A DNA stretch of 64,000 nt from Pacificoceanicola onchidii (GCF_004804335.1 NZ_SRXY01000001.1:806001-870000); one strand, 5' to 3'; positions 16,936 through 23,905 are shown, counted from the first letter of the stretch. Notes: generated by a model not told the origin, from the letters alone. Program-made: numbers and translations.

Positions 16936-16967
16936 AACGCCCCTGCGCATTGCGCGGGGGCGTTTTT
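16936..16967 (+). terminator. Rho-independent terminator after the PQQ dehydrogenase
   Basis: AACGCCCC pairs with GGGGCGTT around an inner GCGC/GCGC helix, followed by TTTTTC. It ends the dehydrogenase transcript before the convergent HMG-CoA reductase gene. Confidence 0.9.
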
Positions 16968-16989
16968 CTTTGTCTCGGCCTTTGCGGCC

Positions 16990-18261
16990 TTACTTCAGCA
17001 AGTCCAAGGCGGCACTGGTGGACACGGTGCCCGCTTCGGCCATGGCCTTGGCGATGCGGTCAATGTCGGCCCCTTGCGCACCCGCCGCGATGGCGATGTT
17101 ACGGGCGTGGAGGGCCATATGGCCGCGTTGGATGCCTTCTGTCGAGAGCGCACGCAGGGCGGCCATGTTCTGGGCCAGACCCACAGCGGCGATGACTTCC
17201 GCCAGTTCAGAGGCAGAGGTGATGCGCATGAGATCGAGCGCTTCCTTGGCCGCCGGATGTGTCCTGGTCGCGCCGCCGACGATGCCGACGGGCATGGGCA
17301 ATTCGATGGAGCCAATCAGAGCGCCGTCTTTGTCCCGCTCCCAGCGGGTGAGCGAGGTGTAACGCCCCGTGCGGGCGGCGAAAGCGTGAGCGCCGGCCTC
17401 GACCGCACGCCAATCGTTGCCGGTGGCGAGCACAACCGGGTCGATGCCGTTCATGATGCCTTTGTTGTGGGTCGCGGCGCGGTATGGGTCGATCTCCGCC
17501 AAAGTGCAGGCCTCGACGATGCCGTTCGCCACGCGGTCTCCCTCGAAGTCCGTGGTGGCAAGGCTGTCAGCGCTGAGTTTGGCATAGACCGAAACGGTGC
17601 GCCGATCCGCGAGATTGGAGAGGATACGCAGGCGCACATCGCTGCCGGTGATGTCCGAGACAAAAGGCGCGAGGGTTTCGGCCATGGTGTTGACCGCATT
17701 CGCACCCATGGCGTCCCGCACATCCACCAACAGATGCAGGACAACCATGTGCCCGATCCGGGTGTTTTCGAAGATGTGGACCTCTATGCCGATGCAACCG
17801 CCGCCCAGATCGACAAGCACCCTGTCGGTCTCATTAGCGCGTTTGATGATCTCCTCTTCAGCTTGAAGCAGCCTGTGGCGGGTGCCGTGCGGATCATCCA
17901 TGCCCAAAAGCTGGATCTGCGCGCGCATGACGGGGCGGCTGGCCTTGGCACGAAAGCCGCCGTTTTCGCGCACGAGTTTGGCCATGAAGGAGGCGGCGGC
18001 GACAACCGATGGTTCCTCGACGGCCATGGGGATGAGGTAATCCTTGCCGTTCACCTGAAAGTTGGTGGCGACGCCGAGTGGCAGATCAAAGGTGCCGATG
18101 ACGTTTTCGATCATGCCATCGGCTGTTTCGATCGGGAGCGTCGCTTGGTTTGTCAGCGTGGGGAAAGCGTTTTCCGTGCCGGTTGCGTTGCGGATTTCAG
18201 ACTGGCGCTCGCCCGGTGTGAGACTGCGCAGGCCGGAGAGTTTTGATGTGTAGGATGTCAT
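16990..18261 (-). CDS. mvaA: Hydroxymethylglutaryl-CoA reductase, class II (degradative)
   Basis: 423 aa, close to the 428 aa Pseudomonas mevalonii enzyme. Visible motifs: NVIGTFDLPLGVATNF, catalytic Glu in MAVEEPSVVAA, nucleotide motif DAMGANAVNTMAE, catalytic Lys in THNKGIMNGID, catalytic Asp in TGNDWRAVEAG and catalytic His in GHMALHARN. Class II enzymes normally run in the oxidative direction, turning mevalonate into HMG-CoA for growth, since most Proteobacteria make isoprenoids by the MEP route. No HMG-CoA lyase or mevalonate transporter is beside it. ATG chosen at 18259-18261 behind AAGGAG. It follows rtcR on the same strand by 56 bp. Confidence 0.93.
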   Translation of the reverse strand: MTSYTSKLSGLRSLTPGERQSEIRNATGTENAFPTLTNQATLPIETADGMIENVIGTFDLPLGVATNFQVNGKDYLIPMAVEEPSVVAAASFMAKLVRENGGFRAKASRPVMRAQIQLLGMDDPHGTRHRLLQAEEEIIKRANETDRVLVDLGGGCIGIEVHIFENTRIGHMVVLHLLVDVRDAMGANAVNTMAETLAPFVSDITGSDVRLRILSNLADRRTVSVYAKLSADSLATTDFEGDRVANGIVEACTLAEIDPYRAATHNKGIMNGIDPVVLATGNDWRAVEAGAHAFAARTGRYTSLTRWERDKDGALIGSIELPMPVGIVGGATRTHPAAKEALDLMRITSASELAEVIAAVGLAQNMAALRALSTEGIQRGHMALHARNIAIAAGAQGADIDRIAKAMAEAGTVSTSAALDLLK

Positions 18262-18317
18262 GACGCGCTCCTTTTCTGCCGCCACTGTTCCTGACCGGTT
18301 TTGGTATAGCAAGAGGC

Positions 18318-19880
18318 CTAGAAGGTGCCCCACGTCAGGTCGAACTTGGCGAGGTACTTGCGCAGGCGGTCGGCGTCGTTGCGGGAGGTGCGTTGCCCGC
18401 GTGAGACGGCAAACAGACGCCGCCCGGCCTCGCTCAGGCTGGTGGAGGTCTGGCAGGTGCGGATGACCTCGGCCAGTTGCACCTGGTCAAAGGGATCAAG
18501 CGACGGGGCAGCGGGGCCGAGGGTATCGGCGATGAGTTTGGCGTCGGCGTTGGCCTCTGCGCTGGCCCAATCGGCGCGCAGGGTTTCGATCTCCGTCTCG
18601 ACCATGGCGCGGGTGATGCGGCCACGGGGCGCAAGGGTGCAGAGGCGGCGAATGGAGCCGCCAAAATCGCGGAAATTGCCGGGCCAGCGCGTGGCCGGGT
18701 CTTTGGCAAAGCGCAGGTAGCGGTCGCGGGCGTCCGTGTTGAAGCCGGTTTGAACACCCAGTTCGCGCTCGGCCTTGGCGAGTTCAAAGGCGAGGTTGAC
18801 CTCGATGTCTTGCGTGCGTTCGCGCAGGGCGGGCAGCCGGAAACTCCACATGTTGAGCCGCGCGAGAAGGTCCGGGCGGAAATGGCCTTCTGCGGACAGA
18901 CGGCGGAGGTCCTGCCCCGCCCCTGCGATCACGTGAAAGCGGCTGGAGACCTCGTGATCGGCGCCGATGGGATAAAACCGCCCCGTCTCGATGGCGTGCA
19001 GCAGGACCGATTGCGCGTTGAGGTCAAGCGCGTCGATCTCATCAAGGAACAGCGTCCCCCCGTCCGCCTCGCGCAGAAGGCCGGTGCGTTCGGTGCCGGG
19101 CAGACCGGTGTGGCTGCGCCTTTGGCCGAACAGAACAGCCATGGCGTCCGGCCCGTTCAGCGTCGCGCAGTTGACATGGACCATGCGGCCTTTGACCCGG
19201 CGGCGGTCGAGTTTGAGGTTGTGGATGCGGTCGGCCAATTCGGTTTTGCCGGTGCCAGTCTCACCAAGCAGCAGGATCGGCGCATCGGATTTGCTCGCCA
19301 CCAGTTCGATGCGGTCGATGAGGGCGTTGTAGGCCGGGTTGCGCGTCTCGATCCCGCCTTTGAGCTGGTCCGAGTATTCGCGGGACAGCTGGTCAAAACG
19401 CTGTTGCAGCGCGTTGTAACGGGACAGGTCGAGGTCGATCACGTCGAGCGTGCCGATCTCCGCCTCGCCGCGCGGCGGGCCGGTCTGGATCAGGCGGGCG
19501 GGGACGTGGCGGCTTTCGGTGAGCAGGAACCAGCAGATTTGCGCGACGTGTGTGCCGGTGGTCAGGTGGACGTGATACCGCTCGCGATCCTCGTCAAAAC
19601 CATAGGTGCGCGCGAAGTCGAAAAGCTTGCCATAGACCTCCTGAAAATCCCACGGATCGTTCAGATCGAATTGATGCAGGAGGACTTCGGTGTCGGGCGA
19701 GACGATCCGGAGTTCCTGCGCGGTGCCGTGGGCGAGACGGCTGAATTTCTGATCGTAAAGCAGTTCGAGGCGGTCTACCGGGAAGCCGTCCTGCTCGACA
19801 AGGCTGCGAGTCGGCTTCCAACGGCGCTTTCTGCCCGCATCTAGCTGCGTTCCGAGGAAGCCGATGACGACGTTTCTCAT
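18318..19880 (-). CDS. rtcR: RtcR, CARF-domain AAA+ transcription activator of RNA repair genes
   Basis: 520 aa. Residues about 1-180 match the RtcR regulatory domain, a CARF-type fold that senses RNA ends (VVIGFLGTQLDAG start, HVHLTTGTHVAQICWFLL). The central AAA+ domain has Walker A GETGTGKTE and Walker B GGTLFLDEID. The loop that normally carries GAFTGA, the sigma-54 contact, reads LFGQRRSHTGLPG here (about residues 247-259), so the motif is lost. The C-terminal region (about 465-520) is the DNA-binding part. Start ATG at 19880 preferred to a TTG at 19892. Divergent from rsr, which it should control. Confidence 0.92.
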   Translation of the reverse strand: MRNVVIGFLGTQLDAGRKRRWKPTRSLVEQDGFPVDRLELLYDQKFSRLAHGTAQELRIVSPDTEVLLHQFDLNDPWDFQEVYGKLFDFARTYGFDEDRERYHVHLTTGTHVAQICWFLLTESRHVPARLIQTGPPRGEAEIGTLDVIDLDLSRYNALQQRFDQLSREYSDQLKGGIETRNPAYNALIDRIELVASKSDAPILLLGETGTGKTELADRIHNLKLDRRRVKGRMVHVNCATLNGPDAMAVLFGQRRSHTGLPGTERTGLLREADGGTLFLDEIDALDLNAQSVLLHAIETGRFYPIGADHEVSSRFHVIAGAGQDLRRLSAEGHFRPDLLARLNMWSFRLPALRERTQDIEVNLAFELAKAERELGVQTGFNTDARDRYLRFAKDPATRWPGNFRDFGGSIRRLCTLAPRGRITRAMVETEIETLRADWASAEANADAKLIADTLGPAAPSLDPFDQVQLAEVIRTCQTSTSLSEAGRRLFAVSRGQRTSRNDADRLRKYLAKFDLTWGTF

Positions 19881-19904
19881 ATCTTTATCCAAAACGATAA
19901 TTGC

Positions 19905-19920
19905 CGATCTATTTGGATCG
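19905..19920. promoter_or_regulatory. Inverted repeat in the rtcR-rsr divergent region
   Basis: CGATC-TATTTG-GATCG, a perfect 5 bp arm repeat, with a further GGATC at 19925-19929. It lies 25 bp before rtcR and 137 bp before rsr and could be an RtcR site. I found no GG-N10-GC element (sigma-54 type) on the rsr-sense strand of this 176 bp region. Confidence 0.35.
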
Positions 19921-20056
19921 TACTCGGATCATCGCCACATCGCAATTCCTGATTTTTCAAAACAAATTCAGATGCTTGCGCTGATTTCACTTTTCTTTCG
20001 GAGGTGCGCCGCCGCCATGGCAAAACATCCTCACCGAAGAGAGAAGGAAGAGAGCA

Positions 20057-21610
20057 ATGGCAAACAAATCCGTGTTTGCATCCGTAAAAGGCCGGTTCGC
20101 CCCTGCGACCGCAAGGAACGCAACGGGCGCGCCGGCCTACCGCTACACTGATGCGCATGCCTTGGCGCAGGTGGCCATGACCGGCACCTTCGGAGGCATG
20201 TTCTACACCGATCCGGCGGATGAGCTGGAATATGTGGTTGATCTGGCCGAAACCGTGCCAGTAGAGTTCCTGGCCCAGACGGCGATCTATGCCCGTCAAA
20301 AGGGTTACATGAAGGATATGCCAGCGGTCTTACTGGCGGTTCTTGCGCGGCGTGATCCGGCCCTCTTCAGGGCCGTGTTTGGGCGCGTTGTGACCAACGG
20401 CAAGATGCTACGCACCTTTGTGCAGGTGATCCGCTCCGGGACCACGGGCCGAAAGTCGCTCGGTTCAGCGCCGAAGGCGATGGTGCAAGGTTGGCTGAAC
20501 GGGGCGTCCGACCGGGCGCTCTTGCAGGCAAACATCGGCAATGACCCGTCTTTGGCGGATGTCATCAAGATGGTGCACCCGAAGCCCGAGACCAACGAGC
20601 GCGAGGCGCTGTTTGCCTGGATCGTGGGGCGCCCGTGTGAGGCTGCTCTGCTGCCGCAGGCGCTGCAGGACTGGATGGCCTTTAACAAGGCGGGCAAAGG
20701 GACGGTGCCGGATGTGCCGTTCCAGATGCTGACCCAATTGCCGCTGTCGTCCCATCAATGGGCGCGGCTGGCCAAGACCGGGTCTTGGCAGATGGTCCGT
20801 CAGGGTCTGAACATGTTCCTGCGTCACGGCGTGTTCGGCGTGTCCAAAAACGTCGATCATGTGGCCGCAAAGCTGCGTGACCCCGAGGCGATCCGCAAGG
20901 CGCGGGCTTTTCCGTACCAGTTGATGGTGGCGGCGCAGCACGTGTCCCCGGAGATGCCGGAGGCCATCGTGGACGCTCTGCATGAAGCGATGGAAATCGC
21001 TGTGCAAAACGTGCCGAAGGTGGCCGGTCAGGTTGTTGTCTGCCCGGACGTGTCCGGCTCGATGATGTGGCCGGTGACGGGCTACCGTGCGGGTGCCTCT
21101 TCGAAGGTGCGCCATGTGGATGTGGCCGCGCTGGTCGCGGCGGCGTTCCAGCGGGTGAACCGAGGCTGCACGGTGCTGCCGTTCGAGGTCGGCGTGCGGG
21201 ATCTGCGTCTGCGCAAGCAGGACTCGATCCTGACAAACGCAGAACGTCTGGCTGCGCTGGCCGGGGGCGGGACCAATTGTTCCGCACCGCTGAAGTGGCT
21301 GAACGAGCGTGGCCGCGCGCCGGACCTCGTGGTCTTTGTGTCGGACAACCAATCCTGGGTGGATGCCGGGAACGGGCGTCAGGGCACGGCGATGATGCGC
21401 GAATGGGAACTGATCAAGCGTCGGAACCCGAAGGCGCGTCTGGTCTGCATCGACATCGCCCCATACGGGACGGCGCAGGTGCGGACACGGGCGGACGTGC
21501 TGAACGTCGGCGGCTTCTCCGATGTGGTCTTTGACCAGATCGCGGCGTTTGCTTCCGGGGAAACCGGGGGCGACCACTGGGTCCGCGAGATCGAGAAGAT
21601 CGCGGTTTGA
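20057..21610 (+). CDS. rsr: Rsr, bacterial Ro60 orthologue (TROVE domain RNA-binding protein)
   Basis: 517 aa. Residues about 20-330 form the HEAT-like ring of the TROVE domain that binds misfolded RNA in its cavity and Y RNA on its outside (e.g. ETVPVEFLAQTAIYARQKGYMKD). Residues about 340-515 are a VWA domain with an intact metal site: DVSGSMMW, the Thr in AGGGTNCSAPL and the Asp in VFVSDNQSW. Ro60 proteins take part in RNA quality control with Y RNAs and, in bacteria, exonucleases such as PNPase. Immediately downstream lie four Y-like RNAs and rtcB, the Salmonella rsr-yrl-rtc layout. RBS GGAAGAG precedes the ATG. Confidence 0.95.
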   Translation: MANKSVFASVKGRFAPATARNATGAPAYRYTDAHALAQVAMTGTFGGMFYTDPADELEYVVDLAETVPVEFLAQTAIYARQKGYMKDMPAVLLAVLARRDPALFRAVFGRVVTNGKMLRTFVQVIRSGTTGRKSLGSAPKAMVQGWLNGASDRALLQANIGNDPSLADVIKMVHPKPETNEREALFAWIVGRPCEAALLPQALQDWMAFNKAGKGTVPDVPFQMLTQLPLSSHQWARLAKTGSWQMVRQGLNMFLRHGVFGVSKNVDHVAAKLRDPEAIRKARAFPYQLMVAAQHVSPEMPEAIVDALHEAMEIAVQNVPKVAGQVVVCPDVSGSMMWPVTGYRAGASSKVRHVDVAALVAAAFQRVNRGCTVLPFEVGVRDLRLRKQDSILTNAERLAALAGGGTNCSAPLKWLNERGRAPDLVVFVSDNQSWVDAGNGRQGTAMMREWELIKRRNPKARLVCIDIAPYGTAQVRTRADVLNVGGFSDVVFDQIAAFASGETGGDHWVREIEKIAV

Positions 21611-21616
21611 GGAGAG

Positions 21617-21637
21617 GCCCCGGATCAAGTCCGGGGC
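21617..21637 (+). terminator. Strong hairpin 6 bp after the rsr stop (attenuator or processing site)
   Basis: GCCCCGGA-TCAAG-TCCGGGGC, a perfect 8 bp stem, without a T-run (followed by TGCGTAAAAG). It may protect the rsr mRNA end or dampen read-through into the Y RNA array. This sequence type is also a common alphaproteobacterial intergenic repeat. Confidence 0.5.
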
Positions 21638-21656
21638 TGCGTAAAAGAAAGTTCGG

Positions 21657-21681
21657 CGGCGGGCGCAAGACGCGCCCGCCG
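21657..21681 (+). other. Perfect 10 bp GC-rich inverted repeat between rsr and the Y RNAs
   Basis: CGGCGGGCGC-AAGAC-GCGCCCGCCG, then a further imperfect palindrome AAACCGGTTT and CCGCC/GGCGG to about 21721. No T-run. With the preceding hairpin it separates the rsr coding part from the RNA units and may be a processing or attenuation element. Confidence 0.5.
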
Positions 21682-21740
21682 TCAGGAGAAGTGGAAACCG
21701 GTTTTCCGCCCGGACGGCGGGGCCAAAAAGAAAGAACAAC

Positions 21741-21810
21741 TCAGGCGGAATGCCTGCGGGATTACAGCTTGCAACCTGTCACACGTCTCGCAAACCCCTT
21801 GTCCGCCTGA
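21741..21810 (+). ncRNA. Y-like RNA 1 (small type)
   Basis: About 70 nt closed by a 9 bp perfect stem, TCAGGCGGA (21741-21749) with TCCGCCTGA (21802-21810). It carries the Ro-binding-like GGCGGAATG and, opposite, CCTTG. A second stem follows, TGCGGGA (21755-21761) with TCTCGCA (21786-21792), then TTACAG and a small ACAG/CTGT hairpin. No tRNA-like part. Same plan as Y-like RNA 3. Confidence 0.8.
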
Positions 21811-21828
21811 CCCGACAGAAAAGGACAC

Positions 21829-21984
21829 GTTTCGGCGAATGCCGGTGGAACTACAGATTGTTAATCTCCGGGTCGCGGGTTCGAACCCCGCCATGTCTTC
21901 GGGCGTGTAGCTCAGTTGGTAGAGCAGGTTCGTTTCACACCGTTTGACTTTGCGCCGCAAAGGCAGACCCATTGTCGCCGAAAC
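21829..21984 (+). ncRNA. Y-like RNA 2 with tRNA-mimic module (YrlA type)
   Basis: About 156 nt. The closing stem is 10 bp, GTTTCGGCGA (21829-21838) with TCGCCGAAAC (21975-21984), followed by ATG/CAT pairing and containing the Ro-binding signature GGCGAATG opposite CATTGTCGCC. A second stem joins CGGTGGAAC (21843-21851) with GTTC...CACCG (21928-21942). Inside lies a full permuted tRNA (21855-21926, separate entry). The 3' arm adds a CTTTGC-GCC-GCAAAG hairpin (21948-21962). In Salmonella, YrlA uses such a module as a tRNA mimic. Confidence 0.88.
21855..21926 (+). other. Circularly permuted tRNA module inside Y-like RNA 2
   Basis: In order: anticodon-like hairpin AGATT-GTT-AATCT (21855-21867; as a 7-nt loop UUGUUAA it has U33, GUU and A37 as in tRNA-Asn); variable part CCGGGTC; T-arm GCGGG-TTCGAAC-CCCGC (21875-21891); 3' acceptor strand CATGTC (21892-21897); UUCG tetraloop (21898-21901); 5' acceptor strand GGCGTG (21902-21907), six pairs including two G-U; TA; D-arm GCTC-AGTTGGTA-GAGC (21910-21925); A. 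The chain opens between D-arm and anticodon arm, where the Y stem is attached. Confidence 0.88.
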
Positions 21985-21998
21985 CCAAAATGAAACCT

Positions 21999-22075
21999 GT
22001 CAGGGGGAATGCCCGTGGGAGTACAGCATGAGTTTGTCGCCGAGAGGCCTCTCACGATCTCATTGTCCCCCTGAC
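21999..22075 (+). ncRNA. Y-like RNA 3 (small type)
   Basis: About 77 nt closed by a perfect 10 bp stem, GTCAGGGGGA (21999-22008) with TCCCCCTGAC (22066-22075), then ATG/CAT. The Ro-binding region is GGGGAATG opposite CATTGTCCCC, i.e. compensatory change keeps pairing relative to units 2 and 4. Second stem CGTGGGAG (22014-22021) with CTCTCACG (22049-22056), then TACAG. No tRNA-like part. Confidence 0.8.
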
Positions 22076-22090
22076 CGAACAGGAAAGACC

Positions 22091-22268
22091 ACCTTCGGCG
22101 AATGCCTGAGGGACCTACAGCGCTCCGACTTCCGGGGTACACCGAGCGGGTTCGACTCCCCTCTTTGCGGACGCCCAGACGGCAAACGCCTGCCCGACGG
22201 CTGGCGGGGCGGGTCCCGGATAGGGTCCTCACGGACGGGCTTGCCTCGTCCATTTTGTCGCCGGAGGT
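22091..22268 (+). ncRNA. Y-like RNA 4 with diverged tRNA-like module
   Basis: About 178 nt closed by an 11 bp stem, ACCTTCGGCGA (22091-22101) with TCGCCGGAGGT (22258-22268, one G-U), then ATG/CAT, signature GGCGAATG. Second stem TGAGG-ACC with GGTCCTCA (one bulge), then CTACAG. The inside keeps a hairpin CTCCG/CGGGG in the anticodon-arm place, a T-arm-like GCGGG-TTCGACT-CCCCT (one mismatch), an acceptor-like TTTGC/GCAAA stem, but a GCCTGCC/GGCTGGC hairpin where the D-arm should be. It ends 24 bp before rtcB. Confidence 0.72.
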
Positions 22269-22292
22269 TCGATATTGTGAAAGGAACGATTG

Positions 22293-23705
22293 ATGAGTGA
22301 GGCAATGACATACGACCCCGTTACAGGGGAGCATCTGAAAGAGTGGGGGCATCGGCCCGGGAAGCAGTTCCCGGCGCTTTTGGCGCGGGCAAATGCGATG
22401 CGGGCCGAAGGGTTTGGGTTGGTGAAAATCCGGTTGGAGCTGGAGGGGGAGATCCCGCCGGTGCCGGATACGCTCGATCTGCGCGCTCCCGGGGCTGTGC
22501 CGTTTCATGAGAACATCGAGGTCGAAGGCGCGGACGAGGAGGACAATGTCCAGAAAGTCCGCCAGACCATGACCGAACTGATGCGCACGCCGACGATTGA
22601 AGCCGGGGCGATCATGCCCGATGCCTGTCCGGCGGGCCCGGTGGGGACGATCCCCGTGGGCGGTGTTGCCGCGGCGCGCAACGCGATCCATCCGGGGATG
22701 CACTCGGCGGACATCTGCTGTTCGGTGATGATCACCGATCTGGGAGATGCGGACCCGAAGGCGGTTCTGGACGCGGCGCAAAGCGTGACGCATTTCGGCC
22801 CCGGCGGGCGGTCTCAGGGCAAGCGGTTCACCACATCTCTCAAGCTCTTGGATGCGTTCCGGGAGAATGCTTTCCTGAACAATACCAAGATCTTGCGCAT
22901 GGCGCAGGAGCATATGGGCACGCAAGGCGACGGCAACCATTTCCTGTTCGTGGGACGCTCGCGCAAGACCGGGCGGACGGCGATTGTCACCCATCACGGC
23001 TCACGCGGGCCGGGGGCGGTTCTGTACAAGCTTGGCATGGATATGGCCCAGAAATTCCGCAAGGTGCTCTCGCCCGAGACGCCCAAGCAGAACGCCTGGA
23101 TTCCGGCGGACAGCGAGGAAGGTGTGGCCTATTGGGAGGCGCTGCAGCTGATCCGCAAATGGACGAAAGCCAACCACAACGCCCTTCATCAGGCGACGGT
23201 GGAGGCAGCGCGGGCCAATGTGGGGGATCGGTTCTGGAACGAGCATAACTTCGTGTTTCGGCGCGGGGACCTGTACTACCACGGCAAGGGGGCGACCCCG
23301 GCGTGGGATGGCTATGCGGCGGATGCCACGGGGCTGACACTGATCCCGCTGAACATGTCGGAGCCGGTTCTGGTGGCGCGCGGCAAGGATGCGGGGCATG
23401 GCCTTGGGTTCAGCCCGCACGGCGCGGGGCGCAATTTCTCGCGCTCCGAGCACAAGCGGCGGATGGGATCGGTGACGCCTGAGCAGATGCTCCGGGCCGA
23501 GACCGAGGGGCTTGATGTGCGCTTTCATGCGGGCGGTGTGGACGCCTCCGAGCTGCCGTCGAGCTACAAGAGCGCGGCGAGCGTGGTGCGGCAGATCAAA
23601 CGCTATGATCTGGCCGAGATCGAGGATTACATCGATCCTTACGGCTGCATCATGGCGGGCGATGTGCCACCGTTTTGGAAGAACCGAAAGAAGGGGCGGC
23701 GCTGA
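22293..23705 (+). CDS. rtcB: RtcB family RNA-splicing ligase
   Basis: 470 aa. RtcB joins RNA 2',3'-cyclic phosphate (or 3'-phosphate) ends to 5'-OH ends using GTP and Mn2+. Visible active-site elements: the metal Cys/His region (HPGMHSADICCSVMI), GDGNHFLFVG, VTHHGSRGPG, NHNALH, the HGKGATPAW segment and SPHGAGRNFSRS. ATG at 22293 chosen, behind AAAGGA; an in-frame TTG lies directly before it. It follows the Y RNA array and is probably on the same transcript as rsr. No RNA 3'-cyclase gene rtcA is in the window. Confidence 0.95.
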   Translation: MSEAMTYDPVTGEHLKEWGHRPGKQFPALLARANAMRAEGFGLVKIRLELEGEIPPVPDTLDLRAPGAVPFHENIEVEGADEEDNVQKVRQTMTELMRTPTIEAGAIMPDACPAGPVGTIPVGGVAAARNAIHPGMHSADICCSVMITDLGDADPKAVLDAAQSVTHFGPGGRSQGKRFTTSLKLLDAFRENAFLNNTKILRMAQEHMGTQGDGNHFLFVGRSRKTGRTAIVTHHGSRGPGAVLYKLGMDMAQKFRKVLSPETPKQNAWIPADSEEGVAYWEALQLIRKWTKANHNALHQATVEAARANVGDRFWNEHNFVFRRGDLYYHGKGATPAWDGYAADATGLTLIPLNMSEPVLVARGKDAGHGLGFSPHGAGRNFSRSEHKRRMGSVTPEQMLRAETEGLDVRFHAGGVDASELPSSYKSAASVVRQIKRYDLAEIEDYIDPYGCIMAGDVPPFWKNRKKGRR

Positions 23706-23723
23706 CAAGGCGCCGCCTTTTTT
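23695..23723 (+). terminator. Rho-independent terminator overlapping the rtcB stop
   Basis: GGCGGCGC-TGACAAG-GCGCCGCC then TTTTTT. The 5' arm is within the last rtcB codons. It closes the rsr-Y-rtcB unit. Confidence 0.92.
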
Positions 23724-23905
23724 CTGGCCGCCGCCAAGCCGAAAGCCCGCTGCGACCACCCTCGCAGGAAAATGTGGCCGATTTTACCTATTCCGCCGCC
23801 AGGCTCCCTCTCCGGTTCACCGTTTTTTAGCCCGTATGCGCCAAGTCTTTGGAAAGGCCGGGCGCGCCGGCGTGCAGATCGGAAAAACGAACGGGAGAGT
23901 TAAGA

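Noticed and set aside
19881-20056. A sigma-54 promoter for rsr
   Set aside because: Every GG on the rsr strand was checked for GC ten bases later; none fits, and the CTTGCG at 19976-19981 has no GG upstream at the right distance.
21845-21930. An ordinary tRNA-Asn(GUU) gene
   Set aside because: The T-arm precedes the D-arm and the acceptor strands are joined by UUCG, so a normal tRNA cannot form; it is embedded in a Y RNA stem between rsr and rtcB.
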